A DNA stretch of 64,000 nt from Dorea sp. (GTDB taxonomy: Bacteria; Bacillota_A; Clostridia; Lachnospirales; Lachnospiraceae): assembly GCA_016295505.1 (NCBI GenBank), contig JAEDLC010000001.1, positions 1 to 64,000 of the forward strand, read 5' to 3'. Every line of letters begins with the position of its first letter. The first letter of the stretch is position 1. The translations under genes were made by a program, and so were the position numbers. Of this stretch, positions 1 to 8,376 are shown piece after piece. Below the pieces are notes generated by a model that saw only the letters and a list, made by a program, of their open reading frames with translations, searched no databases and was not told the origin of the DNA.

Positions 1-1140
1 ACAACATTAGGAAACCTCGTGCATCAGACAGCATTTTTCAGTCTTACATGGGGCAATGTGGTCATGATTGCGGTTGCATGCGTTTTCCTGTATCTCGCAA
101 TCAGACACGGATTCGAGCCTCTGCTTCTTGTACCAATTGCATTTGGTATGCTGCTGGTTAATATCTATCCGGATATTATGCTTCATGCAGAGGATGCGGC
201 AAATGGAACCGGAGGTCTTCTATATTACTTCTATGTACTGGATGAATGGTCAATTCTCCCGTCCCTGATCTTTATGGGCGTAGGCGCGATGACCGACTTT
301 GGCCCACTGATCGCAAATCCAAAAAGTTTCCTTTTGGGAGCTGCAGCACAGTTTGGTATCTTTGCTGCATATCTGGGAGCGATGGCAATGGGATTTTCTG
401 ACAAGGCAGCGGCAGCTATTTCTATTATCGGTGGAGCAGATGGACCGACTTCCATCTTCCTTGCCGGTAAGTTAGGACAGACGGCTCTGATGGGACCAAT
501 CGCAGTGGCTGCATATTCATATATGTCACTGGTACCTATCATTCAGCCACCGATCATGAAGCTCCTGACAACAGAAAAGGAACGTAAGATCAAGATGGAA
601 CAGTTAAGACCGGTATCCAAGCTGGAAAGAATTCTGTTCCCGATCATCGTTACGATCGTTGTATGTACGATTCTTCCTACCACAGCACCGCTGGTTGGTA
701 TGCTGATGCTTGGTAATCTGTTCCGTGAGTCGGGAGTTGTAAGACAGCTGACGGAGACTGCATCTAATGCATTGATGTATATTGTAGTTATCCTGCTGGG
801 AACTTCTGTAGGAGCTACCACGAGTGCAGAGGCATTCCTGAACTGGAGTACAATCAAGATCGTTGTTCTCGGTCTGATTGCATTCGCATTCGGTACAGCA
901 GCCGGTGTATTGTTTGGTAAGCTGATGTGCATTGCGACACACGGAAAGGTTAACCCGCTGATTGGTTCTGCCGGTGTATCCGCGGTTCCAATGGCAGCCA
1001 GAGTATCACAGAAGGTTGGAGCAGAAGCTGATCCGACGAACTTCCTTCTGATGCATGCTATGGGACCAAACGTTGCAGGTGTTATCGGTACTGCGGTAGC
1101 AGCCGGAACATTTATGGCAATCTTTGGTGTAGGCGTATAA
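1..1140 (+). CDS. oadB: Na+-translocating decarboxylase beta subunit (5' partial)
   Basis: Integral membrane subunit of a biotin-dependent sodium pump of the oxaloacetate / methylmalonyl-CoA / glutaconyl-CoA decarboxylase family; it decarboxylates carboxybiotin and exports Na+. The reading frame is open to base 1 and the residues before the first possible GTG (base 19) fit the family, so the true start lies left of the window. Many hydrophobic segments are visible, with the family signature SIIGGADGPTSIFLAG near residue 138 and a second conserved block, MGPNVAGVIGTA, near the C-terminus. The alpha subunit follows after 28 bases. The small gamma/delta subunit and biotin carrier are not in view and should lie upstream. 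The substrate cannot be decided from this subunit. Confidence 0.9.
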   Translation, partial: TTLGNLVHQTAFFSLTWGNVVMIAVACVFLYLAIRHGFEPLLLVPIAFGMLLVNIYPDIMLHAEDAANGTGGLLYYFYVLDEWSILPSLIFMGVGAMTDFGPLIANPKSFLLGAAAQFGIFAAYLGAMAMGFSDKAAAAISIIGGADGPTSIFLAGKLGQTALMGPIAVAAYSYMSLVPIIQPPIMKLLTTEKERKIKMEQLRPVSKLERILFPIIVTIVVCTILPTTAPLVGMLMLGNLFRESGVVRQLTETASNALMYIVVILLGTSVGATTSAEAFLNWSTIKIVVLGLIAFAFGTAAGVLFGKLMCIATHGKVNPLIGSAGVSAVPMAARVSQKVGAEADPTNFLLMHAMGPNVAGVIGTAVAAGTFMAIFGVGV

Positions 1141-1168
1141 GTAAGATCGATTATTAGGAGGAAAGAAA

Positions 1169-2584
1169 ATGGCTGGAATAGAGAAAAAACCGGTAAAGAT
1201 TACAGAAACCATTCTGCGTGATGCGCATCAGTCTCTGATCGCGACACGTATGACAACCGAACAGATGCTTCCGATTATTGAAAAAATGGACAAAGTAGGA
1301 TACCACTCTGTAGAATGCTGGGGTGGTGCTACATTCGACGCATCTCTTCGTTTCTTAAAAGAAGATCCATGGGACAGACTTCGTAAATTCCGTGATGGAT
1401 TCAAGAATACAAAGCTGCAGATGTTATTCCGTGGACAGAATATTCTCGGATACCGTCCATATGCAGATGATGTGGTGGAATATTTTGTACAGAAATCTGT
1501 TGCAAACGGAATTGACATCATCCGTATCTTTGACTGTCTGAATGATCTGCGTAACCTGCAGACAGCTGTAAAGGCAGCAAACAAAGAAAAAGCAGAGGCT
1601 CAGGTGGCACTTTCCTATACATTGGGAGATGCTTATACATTAGAGTACTGGGTGGATATTGCCAAGAGAATCCAGGATATGGGAGCAGATTCTATCTGTA
1701 TCAAGGATATGGCCGGACTTCTGGTACCATATAAGGCAACGGAACTGATCGGAGCGCTGAAAGAAGCAGTGGATCTTCCGATTCAGCTTCATACACATTA
1801 TACATCAGGTGTTGCTTCCATGACCTATCTGAAAGCAGTAGAGGCCGGTGTTGATGTCATTGATACTGCGATGTCTCCATTTGCACTGGGAACATCTCAG
1901 CCTGCAACAGAAGTTATGGTAGAGACATTTAAAGATACTCCGTACGATACAGGACTGGATCAGAAACTTCTTTCTGAGATTGCAGACTACTTCCGTCCGA
2001 TTCGTGATGAAGCTCTGGAAAGCGGACTTCTGAATCCGAAGAATATGGGAGTTAATATCAAGACTCTGCTGTATCAGGTGCCGGGAGGTATGTTATCTAA
2101 CCTGACTTCTCAGTTAAAGGAGCAGGGCGCAGAGGATAAGTTCTACGATGTACTTGAAGAGGTTCCAAGAGTGCGTAAAGACCTTGGAGAGCCGCCGCTT
2201 GTAACACCGTCTTCTCAGATCGTCGGTACACAGGCAGTGTTTAATGTCCTGATGGGCGAACGTTATAAGATGGCTACAAAAGAGACAAAAGATATCTTAA
2301 GCGGAAAATATGGTGAGACTGTTAAACCGTTCAACGAAGAAGTGAAGGAAAAGGTTCTTGGAAAAGATGCAGAAGTTATTACCTGCCGTCCTGCAGATCT
2401 GATTCCGGACGAACTGGATACTCTGCGCAAGGAATGTGGACAGTGGATTCAGCAGGATGAGGACGTGCTTTCTTATGCACTGTTCCCGCAGGTGGCTGTT
2501 GACTTCTTTAAATACAGAGCCGCACAGCAGACAAAGGTAGATGCTGAGATGGCAGATACCAAGAATGGAAGCTATCCGGTATAG
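1169..2584 (+). CDS. oadA: Oxaloacetate decarboxylase alpha / pyruvate carboxylase subunit B type carboxyltransferase
   Basis: Cytoplasmic carboxyltransferase that moves the carboxyl group from an oxo-acid to biotin. The TIM-barrel shows RDAHQS (residues 17-22), a metal-site HTHYTSG near residue 210 and IKDMAG near 178, whose lysine is the carbamylated residue of the family. The protein is 471 aa and stops after the conserved carboxyltransferase tail: it has no biotinyl AMKM domain, so the carrier must be a separate protein. The start has an AGGAGG site 9 bases upstream. It follows the beta subunit closely and ends at a strong terminator, so the two form the end of an operon. The partner indicates a sodium-pump decarboxylase rather than an ATP-driven pyruvate carboxylase. 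Confidence 0.88.
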   Translation: MAGIEKKPVKITETILRDAHQSLIATRMTTEQMLPIIEKMDKVGYHSVECWGGATFDASLRFLKEDPWDRLRKFRDGFKNTKLQMLFRGQNILGYRPYADDVVEYFVQKSVANGIDIIRIFDCLNDLRNLQTAVKAANKEKAEAQVALSYTLGDAYTLEYWVDIAKRIQDMGADSICIKDMAGLLVPYKATELIGALKEAVDLPIQLHTHYTSGVASMTYLKAVEAGVDVIDTAMSPFALGTSQPATEVMVETFKDTPYDTGLDQKLLSEIADYFRPIRDEALESGLLNPKNMGVNIKTLLYQVPGGMLSNLTSQLKEQGAEDKFYDVLEEVPRVRKDLGEPPLVTPSSQIVGTQAVFNVLMGERYKMATKETKDILSGKYGETVKPFNEEVKEKVLGKDAEVITCRPADLIPDELDTLRKECGQWIQQDEDVLSYALFPQVAVDFFKYRAAQQTKVDAEMADTKNGSYPV

Positions 2585-2620
2585 GAACGGATTGCTGACA
2601 GGGATAAATAAACAGATGAG

Positions 2621-2659
2621 ACCGGAAATCAAGTTCGTTTAACTTGGTTTCCGGTTTTT
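2621..2659 (+). terminator. Rho-independent terminator after oadA
   Basis: A 15-base stem (ACCGGAAATCAAGTT paired with AACTTGGTTTCCGGT, one mismatch-type pair) with a 5-base loop is followed by a run of T. It closes the decarboxylase operon. Confidence 0.9.
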
Positions 2660-2689
2660 GTCTATCATGTCGGACTCGGGGTTCTCTAC

Positions 2690-2718
2690 TTGATTATTCT
2701 CCCACAAGGCTATATAAT
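2690..2718 (+). promoter_or_regulatory. Sigma-A type promoter for the rpiR operon
   Basis: TTGATT at 2690-2695 and TATAAT at 2713-2718 are separated by 17 bases, 33 bases before the regulator start codon. Confidence 0.75.
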
Positions 2719-2750
2719 AGAAACGATGTCTGGTAGGAAGGTAATGCTAA

Positions 2751-3689
2751 ATGGGAAGCAAGAATGAATTATTGAAAAAAATAGATGACGGTTATCCGAA
2801 GTTTAGTAAAGGTCAGAAGAAACTGGCCGATTATATTCGGAAAGCCTATGATAAAGCCGCATTTCTGACGGCGGCAAAGATGGGAGAGGAAGTCGGTGTC
2901 AGTGAATCGACGGTCGTTCGATTTGCGACTGCGCTCGGATATGAAGGATATCCGGAATTCCAGAAGGCTCTTGGTGAACTGGTTCGGACGAAACTGAATT
3001 CCATTCAGAGAATGGAAGTTACTTATGGAAGGATCAGTCAGGGCGAGATCCTGGCTTCCGTACTTCAGTCAGATATTGAAAAGATCAAGCTTACAATGGA
3101 GACGCTTGATCACGATGCATTTGAAATGGCTGTAGATACCATACTGAAAGCAAAAAGAATCTATGTGATCGGTATCAGAAGCTGTTCTCCACTTGCCAGC
3201 TTTTTGAGCTTTTATCTGAATCTGATCTGTGAAAATGTGACGGTTGTCAATACTAACAGTTCCAGCGAGATCTTTGAGCAGTTGATTCGGATCAGTGAAA
3301 AAGATGTGATTATAGGGATCAGTTTTCCAAGATATTCTATGCGTACATTGAAGGCGCTGGAATTTGCAAGTAACCGGAAGGCTACAGTTATTACGCTGAC
3401 AGACAGTATCCATTCGCCGATGACACTGTATTCTTCCTGTAATCTGATTGCAAGAAGCGATATGGCTTCGATTGTAGATTCACTGGTTGCGCCTTTGAGT
3501 GTTGTGAATGCGCTGGTAGTTGCACTTTGTATGAAGAAACAGAAAGAGGTCATTACAACACTGGAGACACTTGAAGAAATCTGGGACGAATATCAGGTAT
3601 ACAGTAAGGATGAACTGAACATGGTTGGAGATACGATGGAACTGTCGGGAACATCAGTAAGAGAGAATGAGGATAAAGAAGATGAGTAA
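2751..3689 (+). CDS. MurR/RpiR family transcriptional regulator
   Basis: DNA-binding regulator of 312 aa. Residues about 1-80 form an RpiR-type helix-turn-helix (SESTVVRFATALGYEGYPEF), and residues about 120-250 form a SIS sugar-phosphate-binding domain (IYVIGIRSCSPLA, GISFPRYS). Members usually sense a phosphosugar. No sugar catabolic gene is adjacent; instead the next gene is a flavoprotein whose start overlaps this gene by 8 bases (ATGAGTAA), so the two are translationally coupled. The ligand cannot be predicted. It has its own consensus promoter just upstream and an AGGAAGG ribosome-binding site. Confidence 0.88.
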   Translation: MGSKNELLKKIDDGYPKFSKGQKKLADYIRKAYDKAAFLTAAKMGEEVGVSESTVVRFATALGYEGYPEFQKALGELVRTKLNSIQRMEVTYGRISQGEILASVLQSDIEKIKLTMETLDHDAFEMAVDTILKAKRIYVIGIRSCSPLASFLSFYLNLICENVTVVNTNSSSEIFEQLIRISEKDVIIGISFPRYSMRTLKALEFASNRKATVITLTDSIHSPMTLYSSCNLIARSDMASIVDSLVAPLSVVNALVVALCMKKQKEVITTLETLEEIWDEYQVYSKDELNMVGDTMELSGTSVRENEDKEDE

Positions 3690-4911
3690 AGTACTGATCG
3701 TGGGCGGCGGTGCTGCCGGTATGTTTGCTTCTTTGGCTGCAGCGGAGAGTGGACATGAAGTCCTTGTGTTTGAAAAAAATGAAAAACTGGGTAAAAAGCT
3801 GTTCATTACCGGAAAGGGAAGATGTAACCTGACCAATGCCTGTGATATGGAACAACTGTTTCGGGCAGTGATCTCCAATTCCAAATTTTTATACAGCAGT
3901 TTTTATGGCTTTACGAATCAGGATGCGATTGCTTACTTCGAGTCGCTTGGGCTTCGGACGAAGATTGAACGTGGGGAGAGAGTGTTCCCGGTATCAGACC
4001 ATTCCTCGGATGTCATCCGTGCTCTGTCAGAACGGATGCATTTTCTGGGAGTTCAGGTTTTCCTGAATACAACGGTAAAAGAAATTGTTGAAAAAGAAGG
4101 TGTGTTCCACTCTGTTGTGCTGGAAGATGGGAGAAATGTGCATGGTGATGCATGTATCATTGCAACCGGAGGTTTGTCTTATCCAAGTACAGGTTCTACC
4201 GGAGATGGTCTCAGGTTTGCAGAAGCACTGGGGCATCAGATTACGGAATGTATGCCATCGCTGGTTCCGATGGAGACGAAGGAACCCTGGGTAAAAGAAT
4301 TGCAGGGACTGTCTCTTAAAAATGTCAATGTGACGATATGTGACGGGAAAAAGAAGCTCTATGATGAGTTTGGTGAGATGCTTTTTACTCATTATGGAGT
4401 CAGCGGACCTCTGATCTTAAGTGCAAGCAGTTATGTGGGTAAAAAATTGAAAGAAAAGGAACTTCAACTGAGTATCGATCTGAAACCGGCACTGTCGGCA
4501 GAACAGCTGGATCGCCGTATCCTGAAAGAGTTTGAAGAGAATCAGAACCGGCAGTTCAAAAATGCGATCGGAAGTCTGTTCCCTTCCAAATTAATTCCGG
4601 TAATGCTTGGATTAAGCGGGATACCATCGGAGAAAAAAGTAAATGTGATATCGAAGGAAGAGAGAAGTTATTTTGTGAATCTGATCAAGCATTTTTCCAT
4701 GACGCTGACAGGTCTTCGTGATTATAATGAGGCAATCATTACCAGGGGAGGTGTCCGGACAAAAGAGGTTGATCCGGGTACTATGGAGTCAAAACTGGTG
4801 AAGGGTGTCTACTTTGCGGGGGAAGTACTGGACCTGGATGCATTGACGGGTGGATTTAATCTGCAGATTGCATGGTCCACTGCCTATGCGGCGGGAAACA
4901 ATATAGATTGA
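3682..4911 (+). CDS. NAD(P)/FAD-dependent oxidoreductase, HI0933/BaiN family
   Basis: Flavoprotein of about 409 aa with an N-terminal dinucleotide fold (VLIVGGGAAGMFASLAAAE) and the family C-terminus GGVRTKEVDPGTMESK followed by GVYFAGEVLDLD and GGFNLQIAW, which surrounds the FAD. Start chosen at the ATG 3682 (MSKVLIVGGG); an in-frame ATG at 3667 would add five residues. The family includes BaiN, reported to reduce bile-acid intermediates, but most members have unknown substrates and the gene here sits in a conserved housekeeping run before cmk and ispH. A specific bile-acid role should not be assumed. Confidence 0.85.
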   Translation: MSKVLIVGGGAAGMFASLAAAESGHEVLVFEKNEKLGKKLFITGKGRCNLTNACDMEQLFRAVISNSKFLYSSFYGFTNQDAIAYFESLGLRTKIERGERVFPVSDHSSDVIRALSERMHFLGVQVFLNTTVKEIVEKEGVFHSVVLEDGRNVHGDACIIATGGLSYPSTGSTGDGLRFAEALGHQITECMPSLVPMETKEPWVKELQGLSLKNVNVTICDGKKKLYDEFGEMLFTHYGVSGPLILSASSYVGKKLKEKELQLSIDLKPALSAEQLDRRILKEFEENQNRQFKNAIGSLFPSKLIPVMLGLSGIPSEKKVNVISKEERSYFVNLIKHFSMTLTGLRDYNEAIITRGGVRTKEVDPGTMESKLVKGVYFAGEVLDLDALTGGFNLQIAWSTAYAAGNNID

Positions 4912-4927
4912 TACGAAGGAGAAAAGT

Positions 4928-5548
4928 ATGAAGGGAAAATATCAGTTCAAGTATGTAGAAACACAGGAAGTACTGACCGAGTATATGAAAGTGAATGGTT
5001 TGCTGAAAATACCAAAAACATATCGAATGGTTGTCACGACAGGCGGGCTGTTTGTATTGACCATTATGCTGCTGAATACGGATGTTCTGAAAAGAAATAT
5101 TGGAGAGATCTTTCTTTTTGCATTGAAGTTTCTCGTGATATGGGCACTTGTGTTTGCGGCTGCACAGATCGTCGGAAAGACGATTGGTAAAAAAATGGAA
5201 TTTCTGGCAGCGACGGGTGATGCAGAAACAATCTATGAAAAGAGAATGCAAAAATGGAAAAAACCGGCGGAAGTGAAAATTGACTTTTATGAAGAATGCT
5301 GGATCAGTCATGTGCATGGAAACTCACAGACACTTCATTACAGAAATGTTGCCAGAATCATTGAAAGCGAGGAAGTTATTGCAATGATCGTGAATTCAGA
5401 AGAAGGCGGACAGAGATTTTTCGCGATTCTGAAAAATGGAATTCTGGATGCGGATATAGAAGAGTTTAAACAGTACCTTTTGGAAAAATGTCACGGAGTG
5501 AAAAAAGGAATTGAACAGGTGAGTGTTGCAGAAAAAAAGAAAAAGTAA
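4928..5548 (+). CDS. YcxB-like two-TM membrane protein
   Basis: A 206-aa protein with a short N-terminal cytoplasmic part, two adjacent membrane segments (about residues 35-55 and 62-82) and a C-terminal domain with WISHVHGNSQTLHYRNVARI, which resembles the YcxB-like C-terminal domain (a PH-like fold). The tail is lysine-rich. No catalytic residues are evident and the function is unknown. It sits between the HI0933-family gene and cmk with short gaps (16 and 18 bases), so it is probably part of the same transcript. Confidence 0.6.
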   Translation: MKGKYQFKYVETQEVLTEYMKVNGLLKIPKTYRMVVTTGGLFVLTIMLLNTDVLKRNIGEIFLFALKFLVIWALVFAAAQIVGKTIGKKMEFLAATGDAETIYEKRMQKWKKPAEVKIDFYEECWISHVHGNSQTLHYRNVARIIESEEVIAMIVNSEEGGQRFFAILKNGILDADIEEFKQYLLEKCHGVKKGIEQVSVAEKKKK

Positions 5549-5566
5549 TAATGAGGAGAAAGAATC

Positions 5567-6223
5567 ATGGGATATAATGTGGCGATTGACGGACCGGCAG
5601 GTGCGGGGAAGAGCACGATAGCAAAACTGGTAGCGCAGAAAAAGGGTTACATCTATGTTGATACGGGAGCAATGTACCGTGGGCTTGCGATTCATTTTCT
5701 GGATCAGGGAATTCAGGCGAATGAGACAGAAAAAGTAATTCTGGCATGTCAGGATGCTGAGGTGACAATCCAGTATGAAAATGGGGTACAGCAGGTGTAT
5801 CTGAATGGAAGAAATATCACCTCCAGACTGCGGGATGAAGAGGTGGGAAATATGGCATCTGTCACATCTGCAATTCCTCAGGTGCGAGCAAAGCTTCTGG
5901 AATTACAGCAGAATCTTGCCAGGACGCAGAATGTAATCATGGATGGAAGAGATATCGGAACCTGTGTGCTTCCGAATGCGGATGTTAAGGTGTTTCTGAC
6001 AGCCAGTGTTCAGACAAGAGCAAAAAGACGTTACGATGAACTCTGTGAAAAGGGAATCGCATGTGATCTTAAGGAAATTGAAGCAGATATTGAGCAGAGA
6101 GATCACCGTGATATGACAAGAGAGATCGCACCGCTTAAGCAAGCAGAAGATGCAGTTCTGGTAGACAGTTCCCGCATGACGATCGAAGAAGTGGTAGATG
6201 CGATCGTAAAACTGTGTGAATAA
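5567..6223 (+). CDS. cmk: Cytidylate kinase
   Basis: Phosphorylates CMP and dCMP with ATP for nucleotide recycling. It is 218 aa, with the P-loop GPAGAGKST at residues 9-17, VDTGAMYRG after it and the CMP-kinase signature MDGRDIGTCVLP near residue 125. A GAGGAGAAAG ribosome-binding site precedes the ATG. The order cmk - ispH - S1 gene is a common arrangement in Clostridia and supports the call. Confidence 0.95.
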   Translation: MGYNVAIDGPAGAGKSTIAKLVAQKKGYIYVDTGAMYRGLAIHFLDQGIQANETEKVILACQDAEVTIQYENGVQQVYLNGRNITSRLRDEEVGNMASVTSAIPQVRAKLLELQQNLARTQNVIMDGRDIGTCVLPNADVKVFLTASVQTRAKRRYDELCEKGIACDLKEIEADIEQRDHRDMTREIAPLKQAEDAVLVDSSRMTIEEVVDAIVKLCE

Positions 6224-6247
6224 CATCGAAAGGATAAGAATGGAATC

Positions 6248-7105
6248 ATGAAGATTGAACTTGCAAAAACTGCCGGCTTCTGCTTCGGGGTAAAACGGGC
6301 AGTAGATACGGTCTATGCACAGGCCCGGGAGCATGAGGGGGAGAAAATCTATACTTATGGTCCCATCATTCATAACGAAGAAGTCATCAGAGATCTGCAA
6401 AAACAGGGAGTGGAAGTGCTCTGTAATGAGAAGGAACTGGATGCGGTTGAATCGGGAATTGTGGTGATTCGCTCGCACGGGGTTCCAAGATATATCTGTG
6501 AAAAGATAGAAAAAAGGGGACTGACCTGTGTGGATGCAACCTGTCCGTTTGTAAAGAAGATTCATAAAATTGTGGAAGAGGAAAGCGCCGAGGGAACGCA
6601 TGTTATTATTATCGGAAATGGCGAGCATCCTGAGGTTCAGGGGATTCGCGGATGGGCCGGCGATCGTGTTACTGTAATACAGACGGCAGAGGATGCGCAG
6701 AAGTTTCATCTTGAAGAAAATGCAGGAAAGATATGCATCGTAGCACAGACGACATTTAACTACAATAAATTCAAAGATTTAGTTGAAATTATCTCAAAAA
6801 AGGGGTATGATATAATTGTTTTAAATACGATTTGTAATGCGACGAAAGAACGGCAGGAAGAAGCGCGTCACATTGCAGAGAGAGTAGATGCTATGGTTGT
6901 GATAGGAGATAAGCGTAGTTCAAATACTCAGAAGTTATTTGAAATCTGTAAAGAAGAATGTTTGAATACGTACTATATACAGACACTTGACGATTTGGAT
7001 ATGAATCAATTAAGGTCCGTGGAAACAGTAGGTATTACAGCAGGGGCATCCACGCCCAAGAAAATAATTGAGGAGGTTCAAAATAATGTCAGAATTAACT
7101 TTTGA
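6248..7105 (+). CDS. ispH: 4-hydroxy-3-methylbut-2-enyl diphosphate reductase
   Basis: Last enzyme of the MEP isoprenoid pathway; an Fe-S enzyme that makes IPP and DMAPP from HMBPP. Three conserved cluster cysteines are visible: C12 (GFCFGV), C99 (ATCPF) and C196 (NTICNAT). HNEEVI, SHGVP and TTFN substrate motifs are also present. At 285 aa it is the stand-alone bacterial length. In many Clostridia this enzyme is fused to an S1 protein; here it ends 20 bases inside the next gene, in a different frame. Confidence 0.95.
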   Translation: MKIELAKTAGFCFGVKRAVDTVYAQAREHEGEKIYTYGPIIHNEEVIRDLQKQGVEVLCNEKELDAVESGIVVIRSHGVPRYICEKIEKRGLTCVDATCPFVKKIHKIVEEESAEGTHVIIIGNGEHPEVQGIRGWAGDRVTVIQTAEDAQKFHLEENAGKICIVAQTTFNYNKFKDLVEIISKKGYDIIVLNTICNATKERQEEARHIAERVDAMVVIGDKRSSNTQKLFEICKEECLNTYYIQTLDDLDMNQLRSVETVGITAGASTPKKIIEEVQNNVRINF

Positions 7106-8189
7106 ACAAATGTTGGAAGATTCATTTAAAACAATTAGAAACGGAGAGGTTGTAGATGGTACAGTCATCGATGTAAAACCTGATGAGATCATCTTGAATA
7201 TAGGTTACAAGGCAGACGGTATCATTACAAGAAGCGAGTACACCAATGAAACAAATGCCGATCTTACAACAATGGTTTCTGTTGGTGACAAGATGTCCGC
7301 AAAAGTATTAAAGGTGAATGACGGAGAAGGTCAGGTTCTGCTGACATATAAGAGACTGGCTGCTGAAAAGGGAAATGAAAGATTAAAAGAAGCTTTTGAG
7401 AATCATGAAGTATTGAGAGCTCCGGTCGCTCAGATCCTTGGCGGTGGATTAAGCGTAGTGGTTGATGAAGCAAGAGTATTCATCCCTGCAAGTCTTGTGT
7501 CTGATACTTATGAAAAAGACCTGAGCAAATATCAGGATCAGGAGATTGAATTCGTAATCAGTGAATTTAATCCTAGAAGAAATCGCGTGATCGGTGACAG
7601 AAGACAGCTTCTGGTTGCTGAACGTGCAGAAAAGCAGAAAGAATTGTTTGAGAAGATCCAGGTTGGCGACAGAATGGAAGGAACTGTTAAGAATGTGACA
7701 GATTTCGGTGCATTCATTGATCTTGGTGGTGTTGACGGACTTCTTCATATATCTGAAATGTCCTGGGGACGTGTGGAAAATCCTAAGAAAGTATTCCAGG
7801 TAGGCGAGAAAGTTGAAGTTATGATCAAAGATATTCATGAGACAAAGATCGCATTAAGCCTGAAGTTCCCTGAGACAAATCCATGGGCAAATGCAGCAGC
7901 AGATTATGCTGTTGGAACTGTTATTACAGGTAAAGTTGCAAGAATGACGGATTTTGGTGCATTCGTAGAACTGGCACCGGGTGTGGATGCACTTCTTCAT
8001 GTTTCTCAGATTTCCAGAGCACATGTTGATAAACCGTCAGATGTTCTGTCAGTAGGACAGGAGATCACTGCAAAGGTTGTTGACCTGAATGAAGCTGAAA
8101 AGAAGATCAGCTTGAGCATGAAGGCTCTTGAGCCGGCTGCTGAAGAGAAAGCGGAGACAGAAAATGTGGATGAAAGTGCTGCTGAATAA
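7086..8189 (+). CDS. rpsA: S1 RNA-binding domain protein (30S ribosomal protein S1-like)
   Basis: RNA-binding protein of 367 aa with four S1 (OB-fold) repeats at about residues 18-88, 105-172, 190-258 and 275-345. The last two are the most canonical (VTDFGAFIDLGGVDGLLHIS and MTDFGAFVELAPGVDALLHV). The C-terminal tail is acidic and Ala/Glu-rich. Start chosen at ATG 7086, which has GAGGAGG nine bases upstream; a TTG at 7068 lies in the ribosome-binding site and is unlikely. It overlaps ispH by 20 bases and ends at a terminator. It is shorter than the six-domain E. coli S1, as usual in Firmicutes, and may act in mRNA binding rather than as a strict ribosomal component. Confidence 0.88.
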   Translation: MSELTFEQMLEDSFKTIRNGEVVDGTVIDVKPDEIILNIGYKADGIITRSEYTNETNADLTTMVSVGDKMSAKVLKVNDGEGQVLLTYKRLAAEKGNERLKEAFENHEVLRAPVAQILGGGLSVVVDEARVFIPASLVSDTYEKDLSKYQDQEIEFVISEFNPRRNRVIGDRRQLLVAERAEKQKELFEKIQVGDRMEGTVKNVTDFGAFIDLGGVDGLLHISEMSWGRVENPKKVFQVGEKVEVMIKDIHETKIALSLKFPETNPWANAAADYAVGTVITGKVARMTDFGAFVELAPGVDALLHVSQISRAHVDKPSDVLSVGQEITAKVVDLNEAEKKISLSMKALEPAAEEKAETENVDESAAE

Positions 8190-8224
8190 TAATCAGAAAG
8201 CGAACTTTGAATATCGATTATTTT

Positions 8225-8253
8225 AAGATAGAGGCACTATGCCTCTATCTTTT
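8225..8253 (+). terminator. Terminator after the S1 gene
   Basis: An 11-base perfect stem (AAGATAGAGGC / GCCTCTATCTT) with a 5-base loop runs into T residues, closing the cmk-ispH-S1 transcript. Confidence 0.88.
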
Positions 8254-8376
8254 CTATGTTAAAAAATCGACAAGATGTATTTGGAAATATACAAAGGATT
8301 TGTCCGTATCCACTGGATAATCGGGGGAAATTCTTGTATAGTATATAAAGAGAAAAAAGGAAGGAAGGAAAAAAGG

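Noticed and set aside
5903..6709. A 268-codon open frame on the - strand across cmk and ispH
   Set aside because: It spans two clearly conserved + strand genes and their gap; its composition is that of an antisense shadow.
8275..8376. N-terminal extension of rnfC to base 8275
   Set aside because: The added 34 residues are not RnfC-like, cover the likely promoter region, and ATG 8377 has a good ribosome-binding site.
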